DNA from: Saccharospirillum salsuginis | Lineage (GTDB): Bacteria; Pseudomonadota; Gammaproteobacteria; Pseudomonadales; Natronospirillaceae | Assembly: GCF_014651855.1 (NCBI RefSeq) | Contig: NZ_BMXR01000004.1 | Location: 325,375 to 389,374 of the forward strand | Reading direction: 5' to 3' | Length of the DNA: 64,000 nucleotides | Shown here: positions 55,833 to 63,907 of the stretch, in pieces | How the letters are laid out: every line of letters starts with the position of its first letter | How positions within the stretch are numbered: the first letter of the stretch is position 1 | Notes under the pieces: generated by a model | Databases searched by the model: none | The model's input: only the letters and a program-made list of their open reading frames with translations | What the model was told of the DNA's origin: nothing | Position numbers and translations under genes: made by a program

Positions 55833-56591
55833 ATGAAGGAAACCGTCCTGATCGAACGCCGGGATGGCGGTCTGGCCCGGGTGATTCTGAACAAACCCGA
55901 GTCCGGGAACGCCTACGACGATGAACTGATCTGCACCCTGGTCACCGCCCTGGACGACCTGGCCGATGACCCCGACATCAAACTCGTCTGGCTCTCCGGT
56001 CGGGGTTCCCATTTTTGCACCGGGCCCGACCGACAATGGCTGAAGCGACGCCAGAAAGTCGGCCGTGCCGAGCACTATCAGGACGCTGAGCAACTCGCGC
56101 GTCTACTCTCGACCCTGTACAACTTCCCCTCCCCTGTCCTGCTCACCGTGCGGGGCGACGTCAATGCCGCGGCGGTCGGTCTCGCCTGCTGTTGCGACCT
56201 GGTGTTGGCCAGCGAACGTTCGACGTTTTGCATTACCGAATCCCTGTTCGGCCAGGTTCCGGCGTTGAGCAGCCCGTATCTGATCAAGGTGTTGGGGGAA
56301 CGCGCGGCCAAGTATTACGCCCTGACCGGTGAAGTCATGGATGCCTATACCGCCACGCGGCTGGGCCTGGTGAACCGACTGGTTCCGTCCGATGAACTGG
56401 ATGCCGTGGCGGAAGTGCTGGCGCGGGGCATTCTGGCGCGCAGCGTGGAGTCACTGCGCACCACCAAGTCGGTGCTGCATCTGGCCGCCAACGAGGTGTA
56501 CGACGAGACGCTGATGGAAAGCCTGATCGATTGTTCGACGGACGTTCGCTCGGACGTGTCCGAAAACCTCCGCAATGGTGAAAGCGCCTGA
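55833..56591 (+). CDS. Enoyl-CoA hydratase/isomerase family protein
   Basis: 252-aa crotonase-fold enzyme acting on acyl-CoA intermediates. Oxyanion-hole segments read SGRGSHFCTGPD (near 60) and VRGDVNAAAVGLACCCDLVLA (near 115); one catalytic Glu candidate is in FCITESLFGQ. The usual second Glu position in the GGG..E helix is Gly/Leu here, as in several non-canonical hydratases, so the exact reaction is open. The ATG start is chosen over a GTG eleven codons upstream; neither has a strong ribosome site. Converges with psrA, 5 bp apart. Confidence 0.88.
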   Translation: MKETVLIERRDGGLARVILNKPESGNAYDDELICTLVTALDDLADDPDIKLVWLSGRGSHFCTGPDRQWLKRRQKVGRAEHYQDAEQLARLLSTLYNFPSPVLLTVRGDVNAAAVGLACCCDLVLASERSTFCITESLFGQVPALSSPYLIKVLGERAAKYYALTGEVMDAYTATRLGLVNRLVPSDELDAVAEVLARGILARSVESLRTTKSVLHLAANEVYDETLMESLIDCSTDVRSDVSENLRNGESA

Positions 56592-56596
56592 CGCGC

Positions 56597-57226
56597 TCAG
56601 CGCTCCAGCGCGGCCGCCAGAAAGGGAATCAGTTGATTCATCACCTCGTCGATACCGGTGTCTTCCCTGGTGTCGGCGATCGACATTTCCCGCAGCACTT
56701 CGATACTCGACATGGTGAACACACAGGCGCCGATGGCGAAGTGAATTCGCCAGAAGATTTCCTTGGGCGACAACTCCGGGTGGGCATCGCGCAGGTAGGT
56801 AATAAAGCGGGCATAGGTGCCGTTGTAATGGTCCCGCAGGAAACGCCGCAAATGGCCCTGAGCCTGGGTATAGGCCAGGCCGAGCAACCGCATGAAGACC
56901 GACAGTTTATTGCTCTGGCCGGATGAGGTCACACCGGTCAGCATGGTTTTCGCCAACACGCCCAGAACATCGTCGAGCTTGGGGTTCGGGTTGCCGGCGG
57001 CCATGGTCGCCATTTCCTTGTCGAGCTTATTGCAAAACGGAGTCAGAAAACGCGCGAAAACGGCCTGGATCAGGTCTTTTTTGGAGCCAAAATGATAATT
57101 CACCGCCGCCAGGTTGACCTTGGCACGGGTGGTGATCATCCGCAGGGAGGTTTCGGCGAACCCCTTTTCGGCGAACAGCTGTTCGGCGGAATCGAGGATG
57201 CGGGTTACGGTATCGGCTTGGCTCAT
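56597..57226 (-). CDS. psrA: TetR-family fatty-acid regulator PsrA
   Basis: 209 aa. The N-terminal HTH and following segment (TRILDSAEQLFAEKGFAETSLRMITTRAKV, then NLAAVNYHFGSKKDLIQAVF and LTPFCNKLDKE) match PsrA of pseudomonads closely. PsrA is a repressor of beta-oxidation genes that releases DNA on binding long-chain fatty acids. A perfect AAAC-N4-GTTT palindrome lies about 45 bases upstream, supporting autoregulation. The neighbouring enoyl-CoA hydratase gene is a plausible target. Confidence 0.92.
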   Translation of the reverse strand: MSQADTVTRILDSAEQLFAEKGFAETSLRMITTRAKVNLAAVNYHFGSKKDLIQAVFARFLTPFCNKLDKEMATMAAGNPNPKLDDVLGVLAKTMLTGVTSSGQSNKLSVFMRLLGLAYTQAQGHLRRFLRDHYNGTYARFITYLRDAHPELSPKEIFWRIHFAIGACVFTMSSIEVLREMSIADTREDTGIDEVMNQLIPFLAAALER

Positions 57227-57270
57227 TACTGCGTCTCTGATTTCGTTACTTTGTTTTATTCGTTACATTG

Positions 57271-57290
57271 TTTTAAACGATCGTTTAAAA
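57271..57290. promoter_or_regulatory. PsrA operator (autoregulatory)
   Basis: TTTTAAACGATCGTTTAAAA is a perfect 20-bp palindrome containing AAAC-N4-GTTT, the known core of PsrA sites, directly upstream of psrA. Confidence 0.8.
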
Positions 57291-57482
57291 CGAGAATATA
57301 ACCTACTTTTCATTGTTTTGCAGGTCCAAAGCGAGAAAATGTCCGAATCATTCGCAGACAACCGCCGGTCGATGCGATAATGTCAGCGCAAGGTATAGGG
57401 CCGGCTGTGAACCAGTGCCCATATTGAAAACCGCACAAATGCCTATAAGATTAGGATTGACTTGAATCACGGAGGTTTGCCT

Positions 57483-58154
57483 ATGGCCGACTATCAGAAC
57501 ACCGTTTCCCAACGCGCCGAATCGGCGCTGGCGACGAACAAAGTACTGCGTAATACCTATGCGCTGCTGTCCATGACGCTGGTTTTCAGCGCCGTAACAG
57601 CGGTGTTGTCCATGAGCCTGAACCTGGGTCATGGCGCATCCCTGATCATGATGCTCGCCGCCATCGGTATTCTGTGGTTCGCCCTGCCGCGCAGTTACAA
57701 CAGCAGCATGGGTCTGGTGTGGACATTCGTCTTCACCGGGCTTATGGGGGCGAGTCTGGGGCCAATCCTCAACGCCTACCTGGCGCTGAGTAACGGTGCC
57801 AGCATCGTCGCACAGGCACTGGGCGGTACCGCAGTGGTCACCTTCAGCCTGTCCGCCTACGCGGTCACCACCAAGAAGGACTTCAGCTTCCTGGGTGGCT
57901 TCGTCATGGTCGGCCTGATCGTTGTACTGGTGGCTATGCTGGCGAACCTCTTCTTCGCCATCCCGGCCGTCAGCCTGGCCATCTCAGCCGGCGTTGTCCT
58001 GCTGATGTCCCTGCTGATCCTGTTCGATACCAGCCGGATCGTGAACGGCGGCGAGACCAATTATGTTCGCGCAACCGTCGGCTTGTATCTGAGCATCTAC
58101 AACCTGTTCGTTCACCTTCTGCATCTGATTGCCGCATTTACCGGGAACGACTGA
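57483..58154 (+). CDS. Bax inhibitor-1/YccA family membrane protein
   Basis: 223 aa with seven hydrophobic segments and the BI-1 family pattern: KVLRNTYALLSMTLVFSAVTA at the start, FVFTGLMGASLGPIL in the middle, and ILFDTSRIVNGGETNYVRAT then LYLSIYNLFVHLLHLI at the end. The paired acidic residues of the proposed Ca/H sensor are present (FDTSRI). In E. coli YccA modulates the FtsH protease. The start is chosen for GGAGG six bases upstream. An intrinsic terminator follows. Confidence 0.93.
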   Translation: MADYQNTVSQRAESALATNKVLRNTYALLSMTLVFSAVTAVLSMSLNLGHGASLIMMLAAIGILWFALPRSYNSSMGLVWTFVFTGLMGASLGPILNAYLALSNGASIVAQALGGTAVVTFSLSAYAVTTKKDFSFLGGFVMVGLIVVLVAMLANLFFAIPAVSLAISAGVVLLMSLLILFDTSRIVNGGETNYVRATVGLYLSIYNLFVHLLHLIAAFTGND

Positions 58155-58180
58155 CGGGTTGACTGATACAGCAATCCTCA

Positions 58181-58205
58181 AAGGCCGCTTTTTGCGGCCT
58201 TTTTT
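58181..58205 (+). terminator. Rho-independent terminator after the BI-1 family gene
   Basis: AGGCCGC and GCGGCCT flank a five-base loop and are followed by at least six T. Confidence 0.9.
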
Positions 58206-58212
58206 ATGTGGG

Positions 58213-58609
58213 CCGGGTCGGTCTGGCGTCTCGGCCGCCCGCCATGGGAAGGATATTGATCCACGCCCACCCCACGAGTTCCGTGATTGCGGTTAAGTAG
58301 GTTGGATTAGCCTAAGGCGTAATCCAACATTACTACGGTGTCGATAGATGGTCTCGTGGCACTGTCAAACTTGTTGGATTACGCCCTTCGGGCTAATCCA
58401 ACCTACACAACACTGCCTTAAGAACTTTGCAATATTCACAATCCAACCGCATTGCGAGAGGTTAACATTCTTCCATGGTGGGCGGCCGAGACCGGGGTGC
58501 CGGACCAGACGTACCGTCCCAACCTACTTGGGGGTGTGACGTGGTGGGCATTGCGGCGATCATTAGGTTTGATGTTTGATTGTCCTTCCTTTGGTGGGCC
58601 GTGCCCACC
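58213..58609. repeat. REP-like repeat array 2
   Basis: The same modules as at 49.3-49.6 kb. A truncated inverted copy of the GGGCGGCCGAGAC unit ends near 58247. A facing pair, GTAGGTTGGATTAGCC at 58297 and GGCTAATCCAACCTAC ending 58406, forms a REPIN-like inverted arrangement. A 53-bp ATGGTGGGCGGCCGAGACC unit lies at 58475-58527, differing from the first-array copy at about three positions, and GGTGGGCCGTGCCCACC at 58593. Confidence 0.85.
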
Positions 58610-58636
58610 CTACGAGTTCCACGGCTGCATTGGCTA

Positions 58637-58749
58637 GCGGCGGGGACCGGGTTCTGGTATCAGGGGATGTCCACAGCAGGGATGCTGTGGTCAAGCCTCC
58701 ATGGACGGATACACGGCGACCCCTGATGCCTGAACCCGGTCCCCGCTGC
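58637..58749 (+). repeat. Variable-arm inverted repeat element, copy B
   Basis: Core 58667-58719 (53 bp) with an internal hairpin CCACAGCA...TGCTGTGG. The 30-bp arms pair with each other with four mismatches but are unlike the arms of A and D. The core shares ATGT, GGATGCTG, GTCAAGC, CATGGA and ACGGCGA with copy C. Confidence 0.9.
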
Positions 58750-58868
58750 GGGTTCAACCACGAATCCAAAATCAACCACAGTCTCAAACACCATGCACCC
58801 GCCCAAAACAGTGCTATCCTCTCGGGCAAGCGACAAACTCTGGTTTCAAACCGTGTTAATATAACGCC

Positions 58869-59258
58869 ATGAATCTGCAACTGAACATTTACGCCGCGCC
58901 CTGGAGTCAGAGCAGCCAGGAAGACGCCCTCGCCTATGCCCGCGCCGCTCGCGCTCAGGGCTTGTGCATCAAACGCGTGTTTTTCTTCATGGACGGAGTC
59001 TACGCCGGGCTGACGGCCCAGTCGCCGGCCAGTGACGAGATCGACATCCGCGAGGAGTGGGTCGAATTGCACAAGCGGTCCGGCTGCGAATTATTGCTGT
59101 GCATCGCCGCCTCGGCCAATCGGGGCCTGCTGAACGAAAGCGAAGCGCAGCGCCAGGCCAAATCCAGCGTGACCGTCGCCCCGCCCTTCGAACTGGTCGG
59201 TCTCGGCCAGTGGACACTCGGGTTCGGCGACTGTGACAAGGTGGTCAGCTTCCGATGA
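58869..59258 (+). CDS. tusD: Sulfurtransferase complex subunit TusD
   Basis: 129-aa DsrE-family subunit of the TusBCD complex. It receives persulfide sulfur from TusA and passes it to TusE for 2-thiolation of wobble uridine (mnm5s2U) in tRNA. The active cysteine falls at C78 in ELLLCIAASANRGL, the same position as the functional Cys of E. coli TusD. The final LGQWTLGFGDCDKVVSF is also typical. The stop overlaps tusC by four bases. No strong ribosome site seen. Confidence 0.95.
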   Translation: MNLQLNIYAAPWSQSSQEDALAYARAARAQGLCIKRVFFFMDGVYAGLTAQSPASDEIDIREEWVELHKRSGCELLLCIAASANRGLLNESEAQRQAKSSVTVAPPFELVGLGQWTLGFGDCDKVVSFR

Positions 59259-59614
59259 AACATCCGCACTATGAAACCGTCATCCTGGTCACCCAACCGA
59301 CCTACCAGCAACGCCGGAGCGAAGAAATCCTCGAAGCGATCATGAGCCTGGCCCTGTTCGACCGGTCGCACTGCGTGGTCTTCTGGGATCAGGCGTTGAG
59401 CTGGTTGATCCCGCATCAATCGCCCATCCTCGGCAAGTCGCTCAGCAAGCAGCTCAGCGCCCTGCCCTTGTACGGCTCCGAAGCCCTGTTCTATTGCGAC
59501 GCCCATCGCGATGCCACCCTGGGAGACCAACCCCTGGCCGAGGAAGCCGAACCGCTTTCGCTCGACGGTGTCGCCGAATTACTGCGCACAGCCCGACATG
59601 TGGAGGTGTTCTGA
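59255..59614 (+). CDS. tusC: Sulfurtransferase complex subunit TusC
   Basis: 119 aa, DsrF-like structural partner in the TusBCD heterohexamer of the sulfur relay. Recognised by length, the EEILEAIMSLALFDRSHCVVF segment, the LPLYGSEALFYCD segment and its position. It overlaps tusD (ATGA) and tusB (TGATG), so the three are translated together. Confidence 0.93.
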   Translation: MKHPHYETVILVTQPTYQQRRSEEILEAIMSLALFDRSHCVVFWDQALSWLIPHQSPILGKSLSKQLSALPLYGSEALFYCDAHRDATLGDQPLAEEAEPLSLDGVAELLRTARHVEVF

Positions 59615-59877
59615 TGGCGTTTTTAACCCTGACCCAACCACCCACACCCCGCCAACTGGCCCTGTTCCATGTCTGGCTGACCTCGGAAGACCGGCTCTTG
59701 CTTCGCGAGGACGCCCGCGTCATGATCTGGCAGCCCAATCCGACCGAGGCCCAGGGATACATCCGCGAAAGCGATGCCCAGGCGCTCGGCGGCGAACGCC
59801 ACCCCGACTGGGCACTGATCAACGACGCCGATTGGGTGGAAATGACGCAGCAACAACATCCTGTGGTCACTTGGTAA
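59614..59877 (+). CDS. tusB: Sulfurtransferase complex subunit TusB
   Basis: 87 aa, DsrH-like third subunit of TusBCD. It begins MAFLTLTQPPTPRQLA at an ATG overlapping the tusC stop. The segment DWALINDADWVEMTQQQHPVVTW ends the protein in family fashion. A longer in-frame reading upstream overlaps tusC and lacks family sequence. The internal L..DARVMIW region fits the small DsrEFH fold. The set continues with tusE after repeat copy C. Confidence 0.9.
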   Translation: MAFLTLTQPPTPRQLALFHVWLTSEDRLLLREDARVMIWQPNPTEAQGYIRESDAQALGGERHPDWALINDADWVEMTQQQHPVVTW

Positions 59878-59904
59878 CTATTCACCAGATTCCACTGTAG
59901 GCTA

Positions 59905-60017
59905 GCACCGGGTGCCGGGTAGACCTATGCGGGGATGTGCGCAGCATGGATGCTGCGGTCAAGCCCCCATGGATGGGTTCACGGCGACCCCGAATGGGTC
60001 TACTCGGTAACCGGTGT
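59905..60017 (+). repeat. Variable-arm inverted repeat element, copy C
   Basis: Core 59935-59987 (53 bp) with hairpin CGCAGCA...TGCTGCG and arms of about 30 bp that pair with roughly seven mismatches. It lies between tusB and tusE and is the nearest relative of copy B. Confidence 0.9.
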
Positions 60018-60066
60018 GGGTTATACCACCAAGTGAAATAATCGAATTGCATAGGTTATGTTTAGT

Positions 60067-60381
60067 ATGACCGACCACGCCACCGACCACCTGGGGTTTC
60101 TTCAGGACGCCCGAACCTGGACCGAACATTGGTGCCGCCATCAAGCCGAGGACCAGGGTCTGGAACTGACCGAGCAAGACCTGGCCATTGTCCGGTCGTT
60201 GCGTGACTTCTATTTCGAATACGACCTGTCACCCGCCATGCGGCCGCTGGTCAGGCATTTGAAGAACTCATTTGGGGCGGAGGTGGGCAACTCCATCTAC
60301 CTCATGCAACGCTATGGGGAGAGCCCGGCCCGCACCTTGGCGCTACTGGCCGGCCTGCCCAAGCCCAAGAACTGTCTTTGA
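60067..60381 (+). CDS. tusE: Sulfurtransferase TusE (DsrC family)
   Basis: 104 aa (107 if an ATG three codons upstream is used). TusE accepts sulfur from TusBCD and hands it to MnmA. Family features: the aromatic WTEHWCRHQAE start, LRDFYFEYDLSPAMRPLVRHL, and the C-terminal arm ending LPKPKNCL with the conserved penultimate Cys as sulfur carrier. It lies 190 bp after tusB, separated by repeat copy C. The following trpD2/ybiB gene starts 7 bp after its stop. Confidence 0.94.
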   Translation: MTDHATDHLGFLQDARTWTEHWCRHQAEDQGLELTEQDLAIVRSLRDFYFEYDLSPAMRPLVRHLKNSFGAEVGNSIYLMQRYGESPARTLALLAGLPKPKNCL

Positions 60382-60388
60382 GCCTTTT

Positions 60389-61363
60389 ATGACCGATTCT
60401 TTGACCTTTCCCGGCATCATCCGAGCCCTGGGCCGGGGTAAAAACGGTACCCGTTCGTTGACACGGGAGGAAGCCTGTTTCGCGATGACCGAAATCCTGG
60501 CCAACCGGGAAACGCCCGCTCAATTGGGCGCCCTGTTGATGCTGATGCGCGTAAAGGAAGAAATTCCGGAGGAACTCGCGGGCATGGCCGAAGCCGCCCG
60601 GCAAAGCCTGCCCGCCTGGCGGGGTCGCGACATCGCCATCGATTGGCCCGCCTATGCGGGCAAGCGCAAGCAGCCGTCCTGGTATGTCCTGGCGGCGCTG
60701 GCGTTGGCTCGCGGGGGATACCCTATTTTCATGCACGGCGGCGGTGAACACACGGCCGGTCGGCAGTACGCCCGACAAGTATGTCTGGCGCTGGATGTGC
60801 CGATCGCGGCGGATTGGGAGCAGGCCCAGTCCCTGAGTCTGGAGCACCCATTGGTTTACTGTCCGCTGGTCAACTTTCTGCCCAAGCTGTCGTCGATCAT
60901 CGACATGAAGGCCGAGCTCGGTTTGCGCTCACCGGTGAACACCCTGGTGCGCAATCTGAACCCCACCGGCGCCCGAACCAGCCTTCAAGGCATGTTCCAT
61001 CCAAGCTACAAAGCCCTACATCACGAAACCGCCTGTTTGCTGGGCGATGATCGGAATGTGGTTCTCAAAGGGGACAGCGGCGAGTTCGAAGTGCGCCCGG
61101 ACAGTGATTCGACCGTATCCGTCCAGGCGCCGGAGCATCCCAAGTCGTTCGAGTTCCCCCGGGTGTTGCAAAAACGCGCCGTCCGGCCGGACGCCCCGTC
61201 GATGGAGGCGCTGCTCGATACCTGGTATGGCCGCGAGGTGCCGGAATATGGCCTGGCGGCCGTGTTGCAGACCATGGCGCTGGTGTTGATGGTGGCGGAC
61301 GGGTCCAAACTGGAGTCGGCGCGGGAGAAAGCCTCCCACCTCTGGGAAAACCGTCTGTTGTGA
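60389..61363 (+). CDS. ybiB: Glycosyl transferase family protein YbiB (TrpD2)
   Basis: 324 aa with the fold of anthranilate phosphoribosyltransferase. Recognisable: EILANRETPAQLGALLMLMRVKEE (helical domain), the glycine loop FMHGGGEHTAGRQYA in place of the TrpD GTGGD motif, and RSPVNTLVRNLNPTGA. Characterised YbiB (TrpD2) proteins bind nucleic acid rather than making tryptophan and are linked to SOS regulation. It starts 7 bp after tusE, so is co-transcribed with it; an upstream frame overlapping tusE was set aside. Confidence 0.92.
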   Translation: MTDSLTFPGIIRALGRGKNGTRSLTREEACFAMTEILANRETPAQLGALLMLMRVKEEIPEELAGMAEAARQSLPAWRGRDIAIDWPAYAGKRKQPSWYVLAALALARGGYPIFMHGGGEHTAGRQYARQVCLALDVPIAADWEQAQSLSLEHPLVYCPLVNFLPKLSSIIDMKAELGLRSPVNTLVRNLNPTGARTSLQGMFHPSYKALHHETACLLGDDRNVVLKGDSGEFEVRPDSDSTVSVQAPEHPKSFEFPRVLQKRAVRPDAPSMEALLDTWYGREVPEYGLAAVLQTMALVLMVADGSKLESAREKASHLWENRLL

Positions 61364-61514
61364 CCTCGCGGGCACATGACTACCCACAGTCTGGCATGGA
61401 GTTTGAAACGGGTCTGGTAAGAAGGATGTATCAGCCATGGACGGTGCCGATTGTGCACGTTTTGATCGCACAATCGACCTTAAGCGCACCATGACCGCAC
61501 CCGGAGGGATCAAT

Positions 61515-61730
61515 ATGACTACCGCACCCGCTTCATTTCGCTTAACCCCCGGCTTCCAGCGCGTGCTGATGGCCTCGGTTTTCTTTGTCGGCATATCCCT
61601 GTTGGTCTTGTCCGTCTCGGCCCTCGCCGCCAGCTTGCTGGGCTTGTTTCCGGTTCAGTTGAACCTGGGCATCGCGTCCCTGCTGAGCGGAGTTGCGGCC
61701 ATCGGCACGGCCCTTGGTCTTGCCAGCTGA
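61515..61730 (+). CDS. Small membrane protein of unknown function
   Basis: 71 aa with two hydrophobic segments (about residues 16-42 and 46-70) joined by a short loop. No family recognised. GGAGGG precedes this ATG at good distance, so the longer upstream frame is not used. Converges with pncB, 2 bp apart. Confidence 0.7.
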   Translation: MTTAPASFRLTPGFQRVLMASVFFVGISLLVLSVSALAASLLGLFPVQLNLGIASLLSGVAAIGTALGLAS

Positions 61731-61732
61731 TC

Positions 61733-63097
61733 TTAGATCTTCTTCAGCACAGCCTCGTCGAATGCCTTGAGCTTATCGCTGAGTCGGACTTCGATACCGG
61801 CGGACACGCCAAGGCTCGACAGTCGTTTCACACTGTCCGGTAACGCCTGGACTTCACGCCGGCAATAGTCCCGGGCCTGGTCCAGGCGCTCCAGGCGCAT
61901 GTCGTCCACTACCTGACCGTCTTTCATCACCGGTTGCAGCAAGGGCGTGCCGCTGTCGGCCTCATCGCGAAGCGTGAGCCGGTCGAAGTCGATGCGGCCG
62001 TCTGTGTCGTAATGACGATAGACCTGCTTGCGGCCCGGCAGAATGTGTTTGCCCGGTGAGGCCTTGGTTCGCCCTTCGCCATCGTACTCGGTCAGTTTGT
62101 AAACCAGGTCGATCATGGGCGAGTCTTTGGAGCAACCGACATCGGTCCCGACACCGAAACTGTCGATCGGTGCCCCGCCTTCCACCAGTTGGGCGATTTT
62201 GAATTCGTTCAGGCCGCCGCTGACAAAAATCTTGATGTCATCCAGGCCGGCTTCATCGAGCAACAGACGGGCCTGTTTGGACAGGCTCGACAAGTCGCCC
62301 GAATCCAGTCGTATACCGCTGATCAAACCTTCGGTCGACGACCTCTTCGCCAATTCGATCACCTTGCGCACGCCTTCGAGGGTGTCATAGGTATCCACCA
62401 GCAGTATGGTCCCCGGATAAAGCCGCAGAAAATGCTCGAACGCGGCGTCTTCGTCCTGATGGGCCTGGATGTAACTGTGCGCCATGGTACCGGCGACCGG
62501 CACCTGGTAGTGCAAACCGCCGAGGACATTACTGGTGGCATCGAGTCCGGCGATCCAGTAGGCGCGGACGCCTCGCAAGGCGGCATCGGCACCGTGCATC
62601 CGGCGCAGGCCGAAGTCGACCACGCCGCGCCCCTCGGCCGCCAGAACGGTACGCACGGCCTTGGAGGCGAGCAGGGATTGCAGATGCACCTGATTCATGA
62701 CAAAGCTTTCCAGTAGTTGGGCTTCGGCGATCGGCGCTTCGACTTCCAGGATGGGTTCGTGCGGGAAGATCGGCGTTCCCTCGGGAACGGCGTGGACATC
62801 GCCGGTGAAGCGAAAATCCCGCAACCAGGTCAGAAACTCGTCTTTGAAACCGCCCAATGAGTGCAGCGCTTTCAAGTGCTCCTCTTCGAAAGACAATCGC
62901 TCCAGGTGTCGTATGACCTCGGTCTGGCCGCAGGCGAGAATGAAATTGCGCTCCGGGGGCAACTCGCGAAAATGCAGGCTGAACACGGCCCGGCCGTGCA
63001 TGCCGGTCTCCCAATAGGACTGCAGCATGCGCAGTTCGTACAGGTCGGTCAGTAAGGCGATGTCTTCTTGGCTCATCCAGCCGCCGTTGCTGAACAT
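61733..63097 (-). CDS. pncB: Nicotinate phosphoribosyltransferase
   Basis: 454-aa NAD salvage enzyme making nicotinate mononucleotide from nicotinate and PRPP with ATP. Family landmarks: LLTDLYELRMLQSYW near the start, VDFGLRRMHGADAALRG, the catalytic-region GTMAHSYIQAH, IRLDSGDLSSLS and the phosphate loop FVSGGLNEF, then FGVGTDVGCSKDSP. GAGGAGG precedes the ATG. Length and order agree with the longer bacterial NAPRTase type. Monocistronic by position. Confidence 0.95.
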   Translation of the reverse strand: MFSNGGWMSQEDIALLTDLYELRMLQSYWETGMHGRAVFSLHFRELPPERNFILACGQTEVIRHLERLSFEEEHLKALHSLGGFKDEFLTWLRDFRFTGDVHAVPEGTPIFPHEPILEVEAPIAEAQLLESFVMNQVHLQSLLASKAVRTVLAAEGRGVVDFGLRRMHGADAALRGVRAYWIAGLDATSNVLGGLHYQVPVAGTMAHSYIQAHQDEDAAFEHFLRLYPGTILLVDTYDTLEGVRKVIELAKRSSTEGLISGIRLDSGDLSSLSKQARLLLDEAGLDDIKIFVSGGLNEFKIAQLVEGGAPIDSFGVGTDVGCSKDSPMIDLVYKLTEYDGEGRTKASPGKHILPGRKQVYRHYDTDGRIDFDRLTLRDEADSGTPLLQPVMKDGQVVDDMRLERLDQARDYCRREVQALPDSVKRLSSLGVSAGIEVRLSDKLKAFDEAVLKKI

Positions 63098-63421
63098 CTG
63101 TTCCCTCCTCGCAGTGCTTTATCCACCATGCCTTAGGGTAGTCGAGATGTTAGACAACCCCATGACGATTTCCCGGACCTCATTTCAGAACCAGGGTCGC
63201 GCCGGCCTCGACGTCGAATCGACGATCGAACCGGCCGCCGGCTTTTTCCAGCGTTTCGGCTAGCCACTGGGCGTCGTCATGTCCGGCCCGGTCAAGCCGG
63301 AATTACTTCAGACGGAATGGAACCCGGGTCAATGATCGCAGGTGGCCGTCATCCCGGGCCAGGGTGTGCCGGCCTCGGTGATGGCGGTTTCTCGGTGTGG
63401 TCATGGCATTCCCGGTCTCCG
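63098..63421. other. Intergenic region between the DUF3775 gene and pncB
   Basis: About 325 bp. The minus strand holds a possible 33-codon frame (63404 down to 63303, basic, ending VPFRLK, with GGAG upstream). Beyond its stop, another frame reads GHDDAQWLAETLEKAGGRFD before ending at 63187. Both look like coding remnants but neither can be assigned. Confidence 0.4.
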
Positions 63422-63805
63422 TCAGTCGCAGCGATAGTCGAACATGTCGAGCGCGTCGGTCAGGTAGTCGGCCAACATGGGATGGGCGATGAGGTAGTCG
63501 GCGGTCTTTTCGTTCCAGGCGTAGGCGGCTTCGGACAGGGCCGATTCCCACTCGTCCTGTTCGAAGTCACCGCGGCCAACCCACAGCAGTGCGACGACTT
63601 CCTGTTGCTGGTCGGGTTCGAGGTCTTTGATGATGCTGCGGAATTCCTTGAAGACGGGGTCTGCGGGGTGGTTGGCGAGAACCTGGAGGTACCAGTCGTC
63701 GTCGGGGCCGGTGGGTTCTTCGGGGATGACGATTTCTTCCTTGACGTGGAAGGCGCGGGCCAGTTCGATCAGGCGGCAGACGGTGTCCGGGTTGACGTTC
63801 AGCAT
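63422..63805 (-). CDS. DUF3775 family protein
   Basis: 127 aa. Family features: MLNVNPDTVCRLIELARAF at the start, LEPDQQQEVVALLWVGRGDF in the middle and NEKTADYLIAHPMLADYLTDAL at the end. No signal peptide; cytoplasmic, function unknown. AAGGAGG stands six bases upstream of the ATG on the minus strand. Strongly acidic overall. It is upstream of the small remnants described in the adjoining gap. Confidence 0.9.
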   Translation of the reverse strand: MLNVNPDTVCRLIELARAFHVKEEIVIPEEPTGPDDDWYLQVLANHPADPVFKEFRSIIKDLEPDQQQEVVALLWVGRGDFEQDEWESALSEAAYAWNEKTADYLIAHPMLADYLTDALDMFDYRCD

Positions 63806-63907
63806 GGTGGAACCTCCTTGCGGAATGTTCGGAGACTCAAGGTCTCAGGTTGGGTTCTGTGGTCTGGTTTCAATGGCTGGGTGAGTTGCCAGGGTCCGCA
63901 CCAGTGG

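Larger units (their letters stand above)
58206..58868. other. Repeat-filled intergenic region before tusD
   Basis: About 660 bp without a supportable gene. It holds REP-like array 2, then copy B of the variable-arm repeat, then the tusD leader. No clear promoter for tusD was identified. Confidence 0.6.
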
